Assembly (NCBI GenBank): GCA_965224105.1
Contig: CBDCYH010000002.1
Coordinates: 496,001-560,000 of the forward strand
Direction: 5' to 3'
From: CBDCYH01 sp965224105
GTDB lineage: Bacteria > Bacteroidota > Rhodothermia > Rhodothermales > JABDKH01
DNA length: 64,000 nucleotides
The notes beneath the pieces are model-generated. The model saw nothing but the letters and a program-made list of their open reading frames with translations, searched no databases and had not been told where the DNA came from. Within the stretch, counting starts at the first letter, position 1. The number at the start of each line of letters is the position of its first letter. The position numbers were made by a program, and so were the translations under genes. Positions 1 to 8,775 of this stretch are shown piece by piece.

Positions 1-642
1 CGATTCGACAAGTCGCTCGTAAACCGTGAGCGGCGGCATGCCGGGAAGCATCAATAGCTGTGACGCCATTCCTGCCAATGCCACCGAGTAGTTTGAAAGG
101 ACCGACGCTACCAAATGGTATGTTGCCTTAACCGACGTCGGAATCCGGAAAGGAGCCGCGCCGAGAGATTTTGCAAATGCCTCAGCGGCAGTTGTCGCCT
201 CAGCGGATCCCTCAACTGCAACGGGCAAGTCGCGCAGGGTTCTTACGCGCTCCCGCGAGAAGGTCTGCAAAGGATGGAAGGATGCGACAATTGCACCGTG
301 CTCAACAAGAGTTCCCAATACTGCCGCTGGAACAAGTCCGGAAGTATGCATAACCAACTTACCGTCAAGTTCTTTTCCAAAGGCATCCAGTATATCCGAC
401 ACGAGGTCTATTGCACTGTCGGGGACGGCCAACAGGATCACGTCCCCAGTCAGAGCGTCCTTTAGGTTGGTCGAATAATTCGGGACATCAAACTCTCCCG
501 CGATCTCACGTGCCGCCGCGACTGTTCGGCTCACGATGGCAGTTACGGCGTGGCCCCCATCGCACGCAGCAGCAGTGAGGGAACGCCCCACGGCCCCCGC
601 CCCCACAATAGAAACCCGCATCTGTCGCGAATGATCAGTCAT
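1..642 (-). CDS. Rossmann-fold NAD(P)-binding / DUF2520 oxidoreductase, partial (C-terminus off window)
   Basis: The reverse strand is open from ATG at 642 through the left edge of the window (214 codons, no stop), so only the N-terminal part is present. The N-terminus has a beta-strand followed by GAGAVGRSL, a GxGxxG dinucleotide-binding loop, and further on LLAVPDSAI and a SFHPLQTF segment. This order is typical of the Rossmann-like plus DUF2520 proteins related to pyrroline-5-carboxylate and F420-dependent NADP reductases. Substrate is unknown. Possible starts are ATG at 648, 642 or 621, all in frame; the one at 621 (MRVSIVGAGAVG) puts the nucleotide loop at the usual distance from the terminus. 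It is divergent from the DUF697 gene, with about 140 bp between them that must hold both promoters. Confidence 0.75.
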   Translation of the reverse strand, partial: MTDHSRQMRVSIVGAGAVGRSLTAAACDGGHAVTAIVSRTVAAAREIAGEFDVPNYSTNLKDALTGDVILLAVPDSAIDLVSDILDAFGKELDGKLVMHTSGLVPAAVLGTLVEHGAIVASFHPLQTFSRERVRTLRDLPVAVEGSAEATTAAEAFAKSLGAAPFRIPTSVKATYHLVASVLSNYSVALAGMASQLLMLPGMPPLTVYERLVES

Positions 643-782
643 AAACATAAACTACGGTTGGAACCACTAACTTGCGTGGCAAAACAGCGTAAACTTCACG
701 GGGCTGCGCGCACCTGGTTCCATCCCCAAGCGGGAGTCTTCGTAAGTTCGGGTTGCAATCAGGGAGAGAAATTAATAGACCG

Positions 783-1334
783 ATGGACAAAGTAGATCAG
801 ATTATTCGCAGTCACGTATTGTGGTCGATGGGTGCCGGACTCATCCCCGTTCCCATAGTCGACATCGCCGCTGTGACCGGAATCCAGCTGGACATGATTA
901 ACCAGCTGGCAAAGGAATACAAAATCGAGCTCGACCAGGGATCTGGCAAAGCGTTCATCACCGCACTGACCGGTGGCACGATGGCGCGGCTCGGCGCAAG
1001 TGTGGTGAAAGCAATTCCAGTTGTCGGCACGGTTATCGGCGGAGTCTCCATGGCCGCTATGTCAGGAGCCTCTACTTACGCTGTTGCACAGGTGGTAACG
1101 AACCAGTTTGATCTCGGAAAACCGCTGTTCGAGTTCGACGCAGAAAAAGCAAAGGAGTCGTACAAAGAAGCGTTCGTAAAAGGGAAGGAGTACGTCGACG
1201 ACCTTAAGGACAACGAAGACGAGGCTAGCGAAATTTACGAATCACTGGAGTCACTCTCGAAGCTCCACAAAAAGGGTGTTCTAACAGACAAAGAGTTTGA
1301 AAAGAAGAAATCCGATCTACTTGATAGACTTTAG
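783..1334 (+). CDS. DUF697-type membrane protein with C-terminal SHOCT domain
   Basis: A 183-residue protein. Residues about 10-110 hold two hydrophobic, Gly/Ala-rich segments (around GAGLIPVPIVDIAAVTG and IPVVGTVIGGVSMAAMSG), the pattern of the DUF697/YcjF family that is often fused to or placed near GTPases. The last 30 residues (SLSKLHKKGVLTDKEFEKKK and onward) match a SHOCT domain, a short helical module thought to mediate oligomerisation. No GTPase domain is fused here. An in-frame TTG at 753 is an alternative start; ATG at 783 is preferred because MDKVDQIIRSH begins the conserved part, although the AGGGAGAG at 761-768 is 14 nt away. Function is not known; a role in membrane stress is speculation. 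Confidence 0.75.
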   Translation: MDKVDQIIRSHVLWSMGAGLIPVPIVDIAAVTGIQLDMINQLAKEYKIELDQGSGKAFITALTGGTMARLGASVVKAIPVVGTVIGGVSMAAMSGASTYAVAQVVTNQFDLGKPLFEFDAEKAKESYKEAFVKGKEYVDDLKDNEDEASEIYESLESLSKLHKKGVLTDKEFEKKKSDLLDRL

Positions 1335-1349
1335 CATCAAACAAGTGCA

Positions 1350-1745
1350 ATGTCGACACCACTGATTTCATTTTCTGGTCTGCTTGCCGCAGGCGCTGGC
1401 GGATTCCTGGGTTCAATATTTCGATTTTCGCTTGGGGTTTCTTTGCACCGGATACTACCAGCTGCGATTCTACCCGTCGGCACCATGGCTGCGAATATCA
1501 TCGGGTGCCTTGCAATGGGCGCGCTTGCAGCACTTGATGAGAATCACGGCTGGTTCGGTACAGAGACCAAGATGTTCGTTTTTGTGGGGCTACTCGGGGC
1601 TTTCACCACGTTTTCCACATTCAGCTACGAGACGCTGGAGTTATTTCGTTCTGATCAACCGATACGAGCCGCCTCCAACATTCTGATCACCGTCGCGGGA
1701 TGCCTCCTGGCGGTTTGGGTGGGATACGCCATGTTCAAAAAGTAG
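1350..1745 (+). CDS. crcB: CrcB/Fluc fluoride ion channel
   Basis: A 131-residue protein with four hydrophobic segments. It has the family signatures in order: GGFLGSIFRFSLG near the N-terminus, a GTMAANIIGC segment (the conserved Asn in helix 2), and GLLGAFTTFSTFSYE (the TTFSTF break in helix 3). Fluc channels work as dual-topology dimers and export fluoride. Only one crcB copy is present here, so a homodimer is expected. It starts 15 nt after the DUF697 gene stops and may be co-transcribed with it. I looked for a fluoride (crcB) riboswitch upstream of either gene and did not recognise one. Confidence 0.93.
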   Translation: MSTPLISFSGLLAAGAGGFLGSIFRFSLGVSLHRILPAAILPVGTMAANIIGCLAMGALAALDENHGWFGTETKMFVFVGLLGAFTTFSTFSYETLELFRSDQPIRAASNILITVAGCLLAVWVGYAMFKK

Positions 1746-1831
1746 CGCCGCATCACAAAGGTGGCAACCTGCCAACCTGATCTATGTAAAACCAATTTGA
1801 CCTTCTCCTTTTGCGCAAATAGCATTTCCCT

Positions 1832-2965
1832 ATGAGTAGCACAGTCGACCATCCAGCAAAAATCTTCGAGGAAGCAGCCGATTTCATGCCGATTAACGGC
1901 ACGGATTACGTTGAATTTTATGTCAGCAATGCGTGGCAAACGGCGCACTATTACAAAACGGCATTCGGCTTCCAGGCACTTTGCCGGGCGGGACTCGAAA
2001 CGGGCATCAACGATCGTGTTTCGTACGTCGTCGTCCAGGATAAAATTCGACTTGTATTTACATCTCCGCTCGCGAGTAACACAACGATTGGCAAACACAT
2101 CGATAAGCACGGCGATGGCGTTAGGGTAATCGCGCTCTGGGTAGACGATGCAAGGGATGCGTACAATCAGGCTGTTCAACGAGGCGCAACTTCTGTTGAG
2201 CAACCTTTCGTGCAATCGGATCCCCATGGCGAAGTTGTTCGTGCATCGATCAAAACGTACGGAGACACCATCCACGAGTTTGTGGAAAGGCGAAACTACT
2301 CTGGTCTCTTCCTTCCCGGATATGAAAAATGGGAGACAAGCTACCAGCCGTCAGAAATTGGACTGATGTACGTGGACCACATGGTAGGCAACGTCGAGCT
2401 CGGCGAGATGAACACCTGGGTTGACTTCTATCGGGATGTGATGGGCTTCACCCAGATTATCTCCTTTGACGACAAAGATATCTCGACCGAGTACACCGCG
2501 CTCATGAGTAAGGTAATGAGCAACGGAAACGGACGGATAAAATTTCCGATCAATGAGCCTGCTCAAGGTCGCAAGAAATCGCAAATCGAAGAGTATCTGG
2601 ATTTTTATGAAGGCGCAGGAGTGCAACACATCGCGGTTGCTACAAATGATATCGTGACAACTGTGTCTGAAATGATTGCGCGGGGTGTTGAATTCCTGCA
2701 CGTACCCTCGACCTACTACGATGAAGTGTTGGACCGTGTGGGGCACATCGATGAGGACATCGAGTCTCTCAAGAAACTTGGCATTCTCGTCGACCGGGAC
2801 GACGAGGGTTATCTATTGCAGATATTCACCAGACCCGTCCAGCCGAGGCCCACGGTGTTTTTTGAAATCATCCAGCGAAAGGGAGCGACCTCGTTTGGGA
2901 AAGGCAACTTCAAAGCTCTTTTCGAGGCTATCGAACGCGAACAGGAATTGCGAGGGACCTTGTAG
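1832..2965 (+). CDS. hppD: 4-hydroxyphenylpyruvate dioxygenase
   Basis: A 377-residue Fe(II) enzyme converting 4-hydroxyphenylpyruvate to homogentisate in tyrosine and phenylalanine breakdown. It has two glyoxalase/VOC-fold halves. The three iron ligands can be placed at His183 (YVDHMVGN), His266 (GVQHIAVAT) and Glu345 (FFEIIQRKG). The C-terminal helix region GFG/GNFKALFEAIE is also typical. Length is normal for bacterial HPPD. It is followed after 45 bp by homogentisate dioxygenase, the next enzyme of the pathway, so the two probably form an operon. Fumarylacetoacetase and maleylacetoacetate isomerase are not in this window. Confidence 0.97.
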   Translation: MSSTVDHPAKIFEEAADFMPINGTDYVEFYVSNAWQTAHYYKTAFGFQALCRAGLETGINDRVSYVVVQDKIRLVFTSPLASNTTIGKHIDKHGDGVRVIALWVDDARDAYNQAVQRGATSVEQPFVQSDPHGEVVRASIKTYGDTIHEFVERRNYSGLFLPGYEKWETSYQPSEIGLMYVDHMVGNVELGEMNTWVDFYRDVMGFTQIISFDDKDISTEYTALMSKVMSNGNGRIKFPINEPAQGRKKSQIEEYLDFYEGAGVQHIAVATNDIVTTVSEMIARGVEFLHVPSTYYDEVLDRVGHIDEDIESLKKLGILVDRDDEGYLLQIFTRPVQPRPTVFFEIIQRKGATSFGKGNFKALFEAIEREQELRGTL

Positions 2966-3010
2966 AATGCACATCAGAAGTAACAACAACTAACAGATAG
3001 ACCAGTCGGT

Positions 3011-4174
3011 ATGCCCATCTACCACAGACTTGGAGAGATCCCTCAGAAGAGACACACGCAGTTCGAAAAACCCGGCGGCGGCCTTTACCATGAGCAGCTT
3101 TATGGAACGATCGGCTTTGACGGCATGGCGTCCTTGCTGTACCACATCCACAGGCCAACCATGGTGAGAGAGGTTGGCGAGTCTGTCGACGTTTCACCTA
3201 AAGTTGCCGTTGAAAAGAATATCGCGGCCCGACTGCTCCACGGCTTCTCGATTGAGCCAGCGGATGATTATCTCGAAAGTCGCGTGCCATTGCTGGTTAA
3301 CAGCGACATCCACATCGGCCTGGCGGCCCCGCGTACGTCAATGAGAGATGTGTTCTATAAAAACGCCGACGCAGATGAGCTACTCTTTATCCACGAAGGT
3401 AGCGGAACACTTCGGACATTTGTCGGCAACATTCCGTTTGTGCCGGGCGACTATGTGGTCATCCCCAGGGGTATGATCTACCAGATCGAATTTGACACTC
3501 CCGATAACAGGATCCTTTATTCAGAATCATTCCACCCTATCTACACACCCAAACGATATCGCAATTGGTTTGGGCAGCTCCTGGAGCACTCCCCCTTCTG
3601 CGAACGCGACTACATCCTTCCGAGAGAGCTTGAGACGCACGACGAATCGGGCGAGTTCGTGATGAAAATCAAGAAGCAGCAAACGTTGCACACTTTGGTC
3701 TATGCGACCCACCCATTTGATGTTGTTGGCTGGGACGGATACAATTTCCCATACGGATTCTCCATCCACAACTTCGAGCCGATCACGGGAAGGGTGCACC
3801 AACCACCCCCGGTCCACCAGACCTTTGAGACATCTGCGTTTGTGGTCTGCTCGTTTTGCCCGCGACTGTACGACTACCATCCCAGGGCAATCCCGGCTCC
3901 GTACAATCATTCTAACATCGATTCGGATGAGATGCTTTACTACGTGGATGGCGATTTCATGAGTCGCAACAATATCGAAAGAGGCCACATCACATTGCAT
4001 CCCGGTGGGATTCCCCACGGCCCTGCGCCCGGGGCTTATGAGCGCAGTATTGGACAGACGAACACGGAAGAACTGGCGGTAATGATCGACACGTTTAAGC
4101 CGCTCATGGTCACCGAACAGGCGTTGCAAATCGACGATGGGAAGTACTATCGTTCGTGGCTCGACCCCGAGTAA
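3011..4174 (+). CDS. hmgA: homogentisate 1,2-dioxygenase
   Basis: A 387-residue cupin-fold enzyme that opens the ring of homogentisate to maleylacetoacetate. The iron ligands expected for the family fit His300 and Glu307 (in YNHSNIDSDEMLYYVDGDF) and His336 (HPGGIPHGPAPG). The N-terminal segment with GGGLYHEQLYGTIGFDG and the PRGMIYQIEF cupin strand are also characteristic. It is shorter than the human enzyme (about 445 residues), as in many Bacteroidota-type homologues. It lies directly downstream of HPPD, giving two consecutive steps of tyrosine catabolism. Confidence 0.96.
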   Translation: MPIYHRLGEIPQKRHTQFEKPGGGLYHEQLYGTIGFDGMASLLYHIHRPTMVREVGESVDVSPKVAVEKNIAARLLHGFSIEPADDYLESRVPLLVNSDIHIGLAAPRTSMRDVFYKNADADELLFIHEGSGTLRTFVGNIPFVPGDYVVIPRGMIYQIEFDTPDNRILYSESFHPIYTPKRYRNWFGQLLEHSPFCERDYILPRELETHDESGEFVMKIKKQQTLHTLVYATHPFDVVGWDGYNFPYGFSIHNFEPITGRVHQPPPVHQTFETSAFVVCSFCPRLYDYHPRAIPAPYNHSNIDSDEMLYYVDGDFMSRNNIERGHITLHPGGIPHGPAPGAYERSIGQTNTEELAVMIDTFKPLMVTEQALQIDDGKYYRSWLDPE

Positions 4175-4350
4175 CGGGTCAACGGTTCGGGTAATCGGAA
4201 CGATGTAAAAAGCGTCTGGAAACGGTTACGTGTCGCTGCGGGCACTTGCTCTGCCGTCGTCGAAAAGGTACATTTAGGTGCTGGTAACCCGTGTATCCAA
4301 CCTAGCTCGAGCGTTCACACGCCTGAAGCCGACAATAAACCTCAAGATCG

Positions 4351-7344
4351 ATGAAGAAGAGTTTCCTTCTGTTCTCGCTTTGCCTGATCCTGGCTATCCC
4401 ATCATCCGCCCAAAACCTGCAAACCATTGCAGTCTCTGGTACGGTGACCGACGGGTCGGGCCTTCCGCTGCCTAACGTTTCCGTAAGAGTTGATAATCCC
4501 TTCCAGGGTACCGCGACAGATCTCGACGGGCGCTATCAATTGGATATCGTGACCACAACTACTCCGGTTGTCCTCATCTTCAGCTCAGTCGGATTCGTAA
4601 CGCAAAATGTTTCGGTCGCGCAATCTGGTACGTACAACGTGCAACTAGTGGCGGACATTCTCGGATTGTCCGAGGTTGTTATCACGGGTACATCGGGGTT
4701 AACCGAGAAACGTCAGCTCGGCAATTCCATTTCCGTGGTCTCTGCGCGAGAGCTCAACGGAGCTGGCTCGGTTGATCCAACTGCGGCGCTGGCAGGAAAA
4801 ATTCCCGGCGCGGTGGTTTCGCAAACATCGGGATCGCCGGCAGGCGAAATATCCGTCAAGCTTCGAGGCAACAGCACCATTTTTGGAAATGCGGAGCCGC
4901 TATATGTTATCGACGGCGTTATTGTGGATAATAGCTCGAACGAACTCGTCACTGTAGGTTCGGGTGGCATCCAGAACAGGCTAGTGGACATCAACCCGAA
5001 CGATATTGAACGCATAGAGGTTATCAAGGGTGCTGCAGCCGCGGCGATATACGGATCACAAGCCAGCAACGGTGTGGTACAGATCTTTACCAAGCAAGGT
5101 TCGGCGGGGGCGCCTCGTGTAACCTACTCAACAAACCTCACCAGCAACTCGATACGCAAAACGGTGAAGGTTAACGATGCGCCGTTTGAGTGGGCGGACC
5201 CATCCGACAATTCCAACCTCGACAAGGTGCCGGTCGAACGATTTGACTATCAGGATTACATTTTCAGAACTGGACTGGGCACAAGCCACGATCTTTCAAT
5301 TTCCGGTGGCCAGGGTGGGACTACCTATCGTGTTTCGGGCTCGTTCCTGTACAACGAAGGCTTCGTAAGGAACTCGGACTTTAACCGCGGTGGAATTCGG
5401 GCACGTGTTAATCACATCCTTAGTGACTGGGTCCGGGTCAATGTGTCGACCGCGATCACGAAGAGTTTTTCGCACGACATCCCAACCGGTGGTGGAGGAT
5501 TCTTTGACGGATCTATCACAACACTGCAATTCCTTCCCCACTCTGCTCCTGCCGATCCAAATGAATTAGGCGAATATCCTGCACCTGGGAATGCGTTTTT
5601 CGGTAATCCATTTGAAGTTGTTGATCGTTACAAGTATACGCAAGATGTAAATCGCAGCATCAGCTCTGTTGGATTGAGCATTACACCCTACGAGGGATTG
5701 TCTATTGATGCCATTGGCGGTTACGATAGCTACTCGCAACTCGCCAGAGGTTTTAAACCAGTCGGCACAGTTGCAACTCCGACAGGATTCTCAAGTCGGG
5801 GAGACTACTCCAAGCAGCTACTGAGCACGGATCTGCGGGCCACATACACTACAGAGATAAACGAGGACTTCAACTCCAACTCTAGCCTCGGTTATACATA
5901 TCAGTATGAACGCACAGAAATTATCGCCAACACGGCTGGTAACCTTGGACCGATTGTCGAAACGATCGACGGTGGAACGGTCGCGAGCTCACGAGACGAT
6001 ATCATTGAGGGAGCCATCCGCGGGTTTTTCGCGCAGCAAACAGTGGGCTACCAGAACAAAGCCTTCCTCACAGTTGCTGGTCGGGTTGATGGCGCCTCTC
6101 GCTACAGTGAAGACAACCGAAACAATTTCTACCCCAAAGTAAGTGCGTCGTACGAGTTGACACAGGAAGACTTCTTTCGCGATTCCCCGTTCGATTTTCT
6201 CAAGGTGCGCGCTTCATGGGGTAAGTCCGGTAACGTAACCGGGATTGGCGAGTACGATCGCTTCACCAACTACAATCCAGTTTCATTCGGTGGGCTCACC
6301 GGTTTGGTGCCATCATCTCTACGCGGCAATGAGGAAATCAAACCAGAAACGCAATCAGAGATCGAGCTCGGTTTTGACGCTACGCTTCTCGATAGCAAGC
6401 TGGGCCTGGAGTTCACGTTCTACAACATGAACGTTAAGGATCTTGTGCTACCGCAGGTCCTCTCTCCATCCACCGGCGCATCGACGAGACTGGATAATGT
6501 CGGTGAGCTCAGGAACCGCGGTGTGGAACTACTCTTGCGCGGAACCGCGGTCCAAAAAGAGGACCTCAACTGGACGGTGACTGCAACCTTCGCGCGCAAC
6601 CGGAACAAGGTTGTTAACCTCAACGGTTCGAACTTTGCCATCGGCGGATTCACATCGCAGTGGGCCATCGAAGGTGAGCCCTTGGGTGTTTTCTACTGGC
6701 GTGCTTATGCCAGAGACGACAACGGTGATCTCTTGCTTACGCCCGGCGGACTTCCACAGGCCGAGCGTGGTGATCAGGCCTTGCAAGATGCTACGGGAGA
6801 CGGAGCCATGCGCGATGCAAACGGACAACCAGAAGGTAGCCTCCTGCGCGTGCTCGTTGGAGATCCCAATCCCGGCTGGAGCGGCTCACTCGTCAACGAT
6901 GTCTCTTACAGGAAGGTCAACTTCCGAATGCAGTGGGATGCGGTCCAGAACTTCGACGTAATGAACTGGAACCGGAGGAATTTCGACCGCCACAACTACC
7001 GTGGCGGATATGATTACGGGCTCGAGCTGAAAGACGGATCAACCATACCGAAAGGAACTGCAAACGCTAAAGGATCGGGCCTTATTCTGGAGGAATATGT
7101 TGAGGATGGTTCGTTCTTCAAACTGCGGGAAATCTCAGTCGGATACACATTGAATCCGAATCTCAAACACATCCGCGACATCAGCATCCGGTTTGCAGGA
7201 CGCAACCTGATCTCAATCGACGATTACTCCGGCTACGATCCGGAGGTTACGATCGAGGGAAGGAATACTGGTATCGCCGGGTTTGATTTTGGATCTGTCC
7301 CGATTCCGAGATCCTACTCGATTGGCGCAACGATAAACTTCTAA
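4351..7344 (+). CDS. SusC/RagA-family TonB-linked outer membrane transporter
   Basis: A 997-residue outer-membrane protein. In order: signal peptide (about 1-20, ending SSAQ), carboxypeptidase-regulatory-like beta domain (about 25-105, VSGTVTDGSGLPLPNVSVRV then TATDLDGRYQLDI), TonB plug (about 115-230, with LRGNSTIFGNAEPLYVIDGV and IERIEVIKGAAAAAIYGSQA, the SusC signature), then a long beta-barrel ending in an aromatic strand (YSIGATINF). SusC proteins form the barrel and SusD the lid of a nutrient importer, usually for glycans but also for peptides. The substrate is not evident; no glycan enzyme is adjacent. It is followed after 14 bp by its SusD partner. Confidence 0.95.
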   Translation: MKKSFLLFSLCLILAIPSSAQNLQTIAVSGTVTDGSGLPLPNVSVRVDNPFQGTATDLDGRYQLDIVTTTTPVVLIFSSVGFVTQNVSVAQSGTYNVQLVADILGLSEVVITGTSGLTEKRQLGNSISVVSARELNGAGSVDPTAALAGKIPGAVVSQTSGSPAGEISVKLRGNSTIFGNAEPLYVIDGVIVDNSSNELVTVGSGGIQNRLVDINPNDIERIEVIKGAAAAAIYGSQASNGVVQIFTKQGSAGAPRVTYSTNLTSNSIRKTVKVNDAPFEWADPSDNSNLDKVPVERFDYQDYIFRTGLGTSHDLSISGGQGGTTYRVSGSFLYNEGFVRNSDFNRGGIRARVNHILSDWVRVNVSTAITKSFSHDIPTGGGGFFDGSITTLQFLPHSAPADPNELGEYPAPGNAFFGNPFEVVDRYKYTQDVNRSISSVGLSITPYEGLSIDAIGGYDSYSQLARGFKPVGTVATPTGFSSRGDYSKQLLSTDLRATYTTEINEDFNSNSSLGYTYQYERTEIIANTAGNLGPIVETIDGGTVASSRDDIIEGAIRGFFAQQTVGYQNKAFLTVAGRVDGASRYSEDNRNNFYPKVSASYELTQEDFFRDSPFDFLKVRASWGKSGNVTGIGEYDRFTNYNPVSFGGLTGLVPSSLRGNEEIKPETQSEIELGFDATLLDSKLGLEFTFYNMNVKDLVLPQVLSPSTGASTRLDNVGELRNRGVELLLRGTAVQKEDLNWTVTATFARNRNKVVNLNGSNFAIGGFTSQWAIEGEPLGVFYWRAYARDDNGDLLLTPGGLPQAERGDQALQDATGDGAMRDANGQPEGSLLRVLVGDPNPGWSGSLVNDVSYRKVNFRMQWDAVQNFDVMNWNRRNFDRHNYRGGYDYGLELKDGSTIPKGTANAKGSGLILEEYVEDGSFFKLREISVGYTLNPNLKHIRDISIRFAGRNLISIDDYSGYDPEVTIEGRNTGIAGFDFGSVPIPRSYSIGATINF

Positions 7345-7358
7345 CCAGGGATAGAGAA

Positions 7359-8705
7359 ATGAATAAGTCAACCTTTGCCCTATTCGCAATTTGCTTCTCG
7401 CTTGCCTTGGCGACGTCATCTTGCGACCTCTCCTACGACAATCCAAACTCCGCCGGCCGCGGACAAGTGGTTAGCACCGTCGAAGGCCTAAAGGGTCTTG
7501 CCATCGGAATGCGGAGAACGTACTCGGTGTCGGTGATTAGTCCCGTCATTCGGGCATCCGGACTTTCCGCGAGAGAGTTTGGCGTTGTTGTCGGATTCAC
7601 AAACCCGCAGGAGCTCGAACTTGGCGGGACGGCATTGCCGGCTGAGAACGGGATCATCGGCGCAATTTGGTCCAACAACTATCGAGTGATGGAGATGGCA
7701 GAGACCATTATAAACAGTGCGTCGATTGTGCCAGACGAACCAACAGCGCTGTCTTATGCGGCCACAGGTCGACTATACAAAGCAATGACGATCGGCAACC
7801 TGGCAATGTTCTTTGAATCCTTCCCCACGTCGATTGACGATTCAGGTGCTGGCGCCTTTGTTTCGCGAGATGCCGCACTTGCCGAAGCAATTGACCTATT
7901 GGAAGATGCTCATTCTTCGCTCGGGGGCGCAACCGTACCGGCAGCATTCCTTGCGGATGTGATGGGAAGTTCGAGCTTCGATCTTCGGGCCACAATAAAT
8001 GCGTATCGCGCAAGATACAATCTCTTCATAGGTAGCAACGCGGACGCTGTCACTTCGGCGAGACGCGCTCTGTCATCAAATCAGACCGACGGCACCTACC
8101 TATATTATGAAACAGGAAATGGTAACGAAAATCCGCTGTACAATGAGACAACGCTCGAGCCAGCCACCTACAAACCAGTAGACAATTTCGGGATTGACCC
8201 AACTGAGTTTGTCGTAGACCCCGCAGATGGACGCCTGGCTTTTTATTTGGAATTAGGTGATCAGATCGGCGAATCGTCGAGAATTCCTGTAGACATTATG
8301 CACGGTTTCTATGATGAAATAGCAGAGCCAATCCCGCTATATCTCCTCGGCGAGATGTACCTGATTATCGCTGAGGCCGAGGCGCGCCAACAGAATGTCC
8401 CGGCAGCCGTCGATGCGTTGAACGACGTACTGACCAAAACGAATGACCAGTCCGGCGTAAACGCCAACCTCCCTGAATACTCAGGGCCTGCTACCCAAGA
8501 AGCACTATTGCAAGCGATATACTACAATAGGAGGATCGAACTATTCCTTACAGGGATGAGTCTTGAAGATAGCCGTCGATTTGGTCGGCCACAGCCACCC
8601 TCCCCCGCGAGTTTTGAATCATTTGACAGAAACAGAAACTTCTATCCCTACCCACAAACCGAGCGGGACAACAATCCCAACACTCCCGGGGATCCGGCGA
8701 TTTAG
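7359..8705 (+). CDS. SusD/RagB-family outer membrane lipoprotein
   Basis: A 448-residue lipoprotein. The signal peptide ends in a lipobox with Cys22 (ATSSCDLSYDNPNS), and the DNPNS segment just after the cysteine is common in SusD proteins. The C-terminal part has helical TPR-like features (PLYLLGEMYLIIAEAEARQQ and YYNRRIELFLTGMSLEDSRR), typical of SusD/RagB. It would cap the SusC barrel at the cell surface. A strong intrinsic terminator follows, closing a two-gene operon. Confidence 0.9.
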   Translation: MNKSTFALFAICFSLALATSSCDLSYDNPNSAGRGQVVSTVEGLKGLAIGMRRTYSVSVISPVIRASGLSAREFGVVVGFTNPQELELGGTALPAENGIIGAIWSNNYRVMEMAETIINSASIVPDEPTALSYAATGRLYKAMTIGNLAMFFESFPTSIDDSGAGAFVSRDAALAEAIDLLEDAHSSLGGATVPAAFLADVMGSSSFDLRATINAYRARYNLFIGSNADAVTSARRALSSNQTDGTYLYYETGNGNENPLYNETTLEPATYKPVDNFGIDPTEFVVDPADGRLAFYLELGDQIGESSRIPVDIMHGFYDEIAEPIPLYLLGEMYLIIAEAEARQQNVPAAVDALNDVLTKTNDQSGVNANLPEYSGPATQEALLQAIYYNRRIELFLTGMSLEDSRRFGRPQPPSPASFESFDRNRNFYPYPQTERDNNPNTPGDPAI

Positions 8706-8734
8706 ACCGGTTGCAATAATCGCTCCGCGCAATT

Positions 8735-8771
8735 AGGTTGGTCATCGAATTTGGTGACCAACCTTTTTTTT
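8735..8771 (+). terminator. Rho-independent terminator after the SusC/SusD pair
   Basis: Perfect 10-bp stem: 8735-8744 (AGGTTGGTCA) pairs with 8755-8764 (TGACCAACCT), with a 10-nt loop, followed by eight T residues at 8764-8771. The T-tract overlaps the 5' end of the next reading frame. Confidence 0.92.
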
Positions 8772-8775
8772 GCGT

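Noticed and set aside
115..465. Plus-strand frames over the left-edge oxidoreductase
   Set aside because: The minus strand carries a Rossmann protein with a clear GxGxxG motif across the same bases.
640..1350. Fluoride riboswitch upstream of crcB
   Set aside because: I could not find the conserved pseudoknot pattern in either the gap before crcB or the divergent intergenic region.
1756..1775. Imperfect hairpin after crcB (AGGTGGCA / TGCCAACCT)
   Set aside because: It has a bulge, a 3-nt loop and no T-tract, so it is not supported as a terminator.
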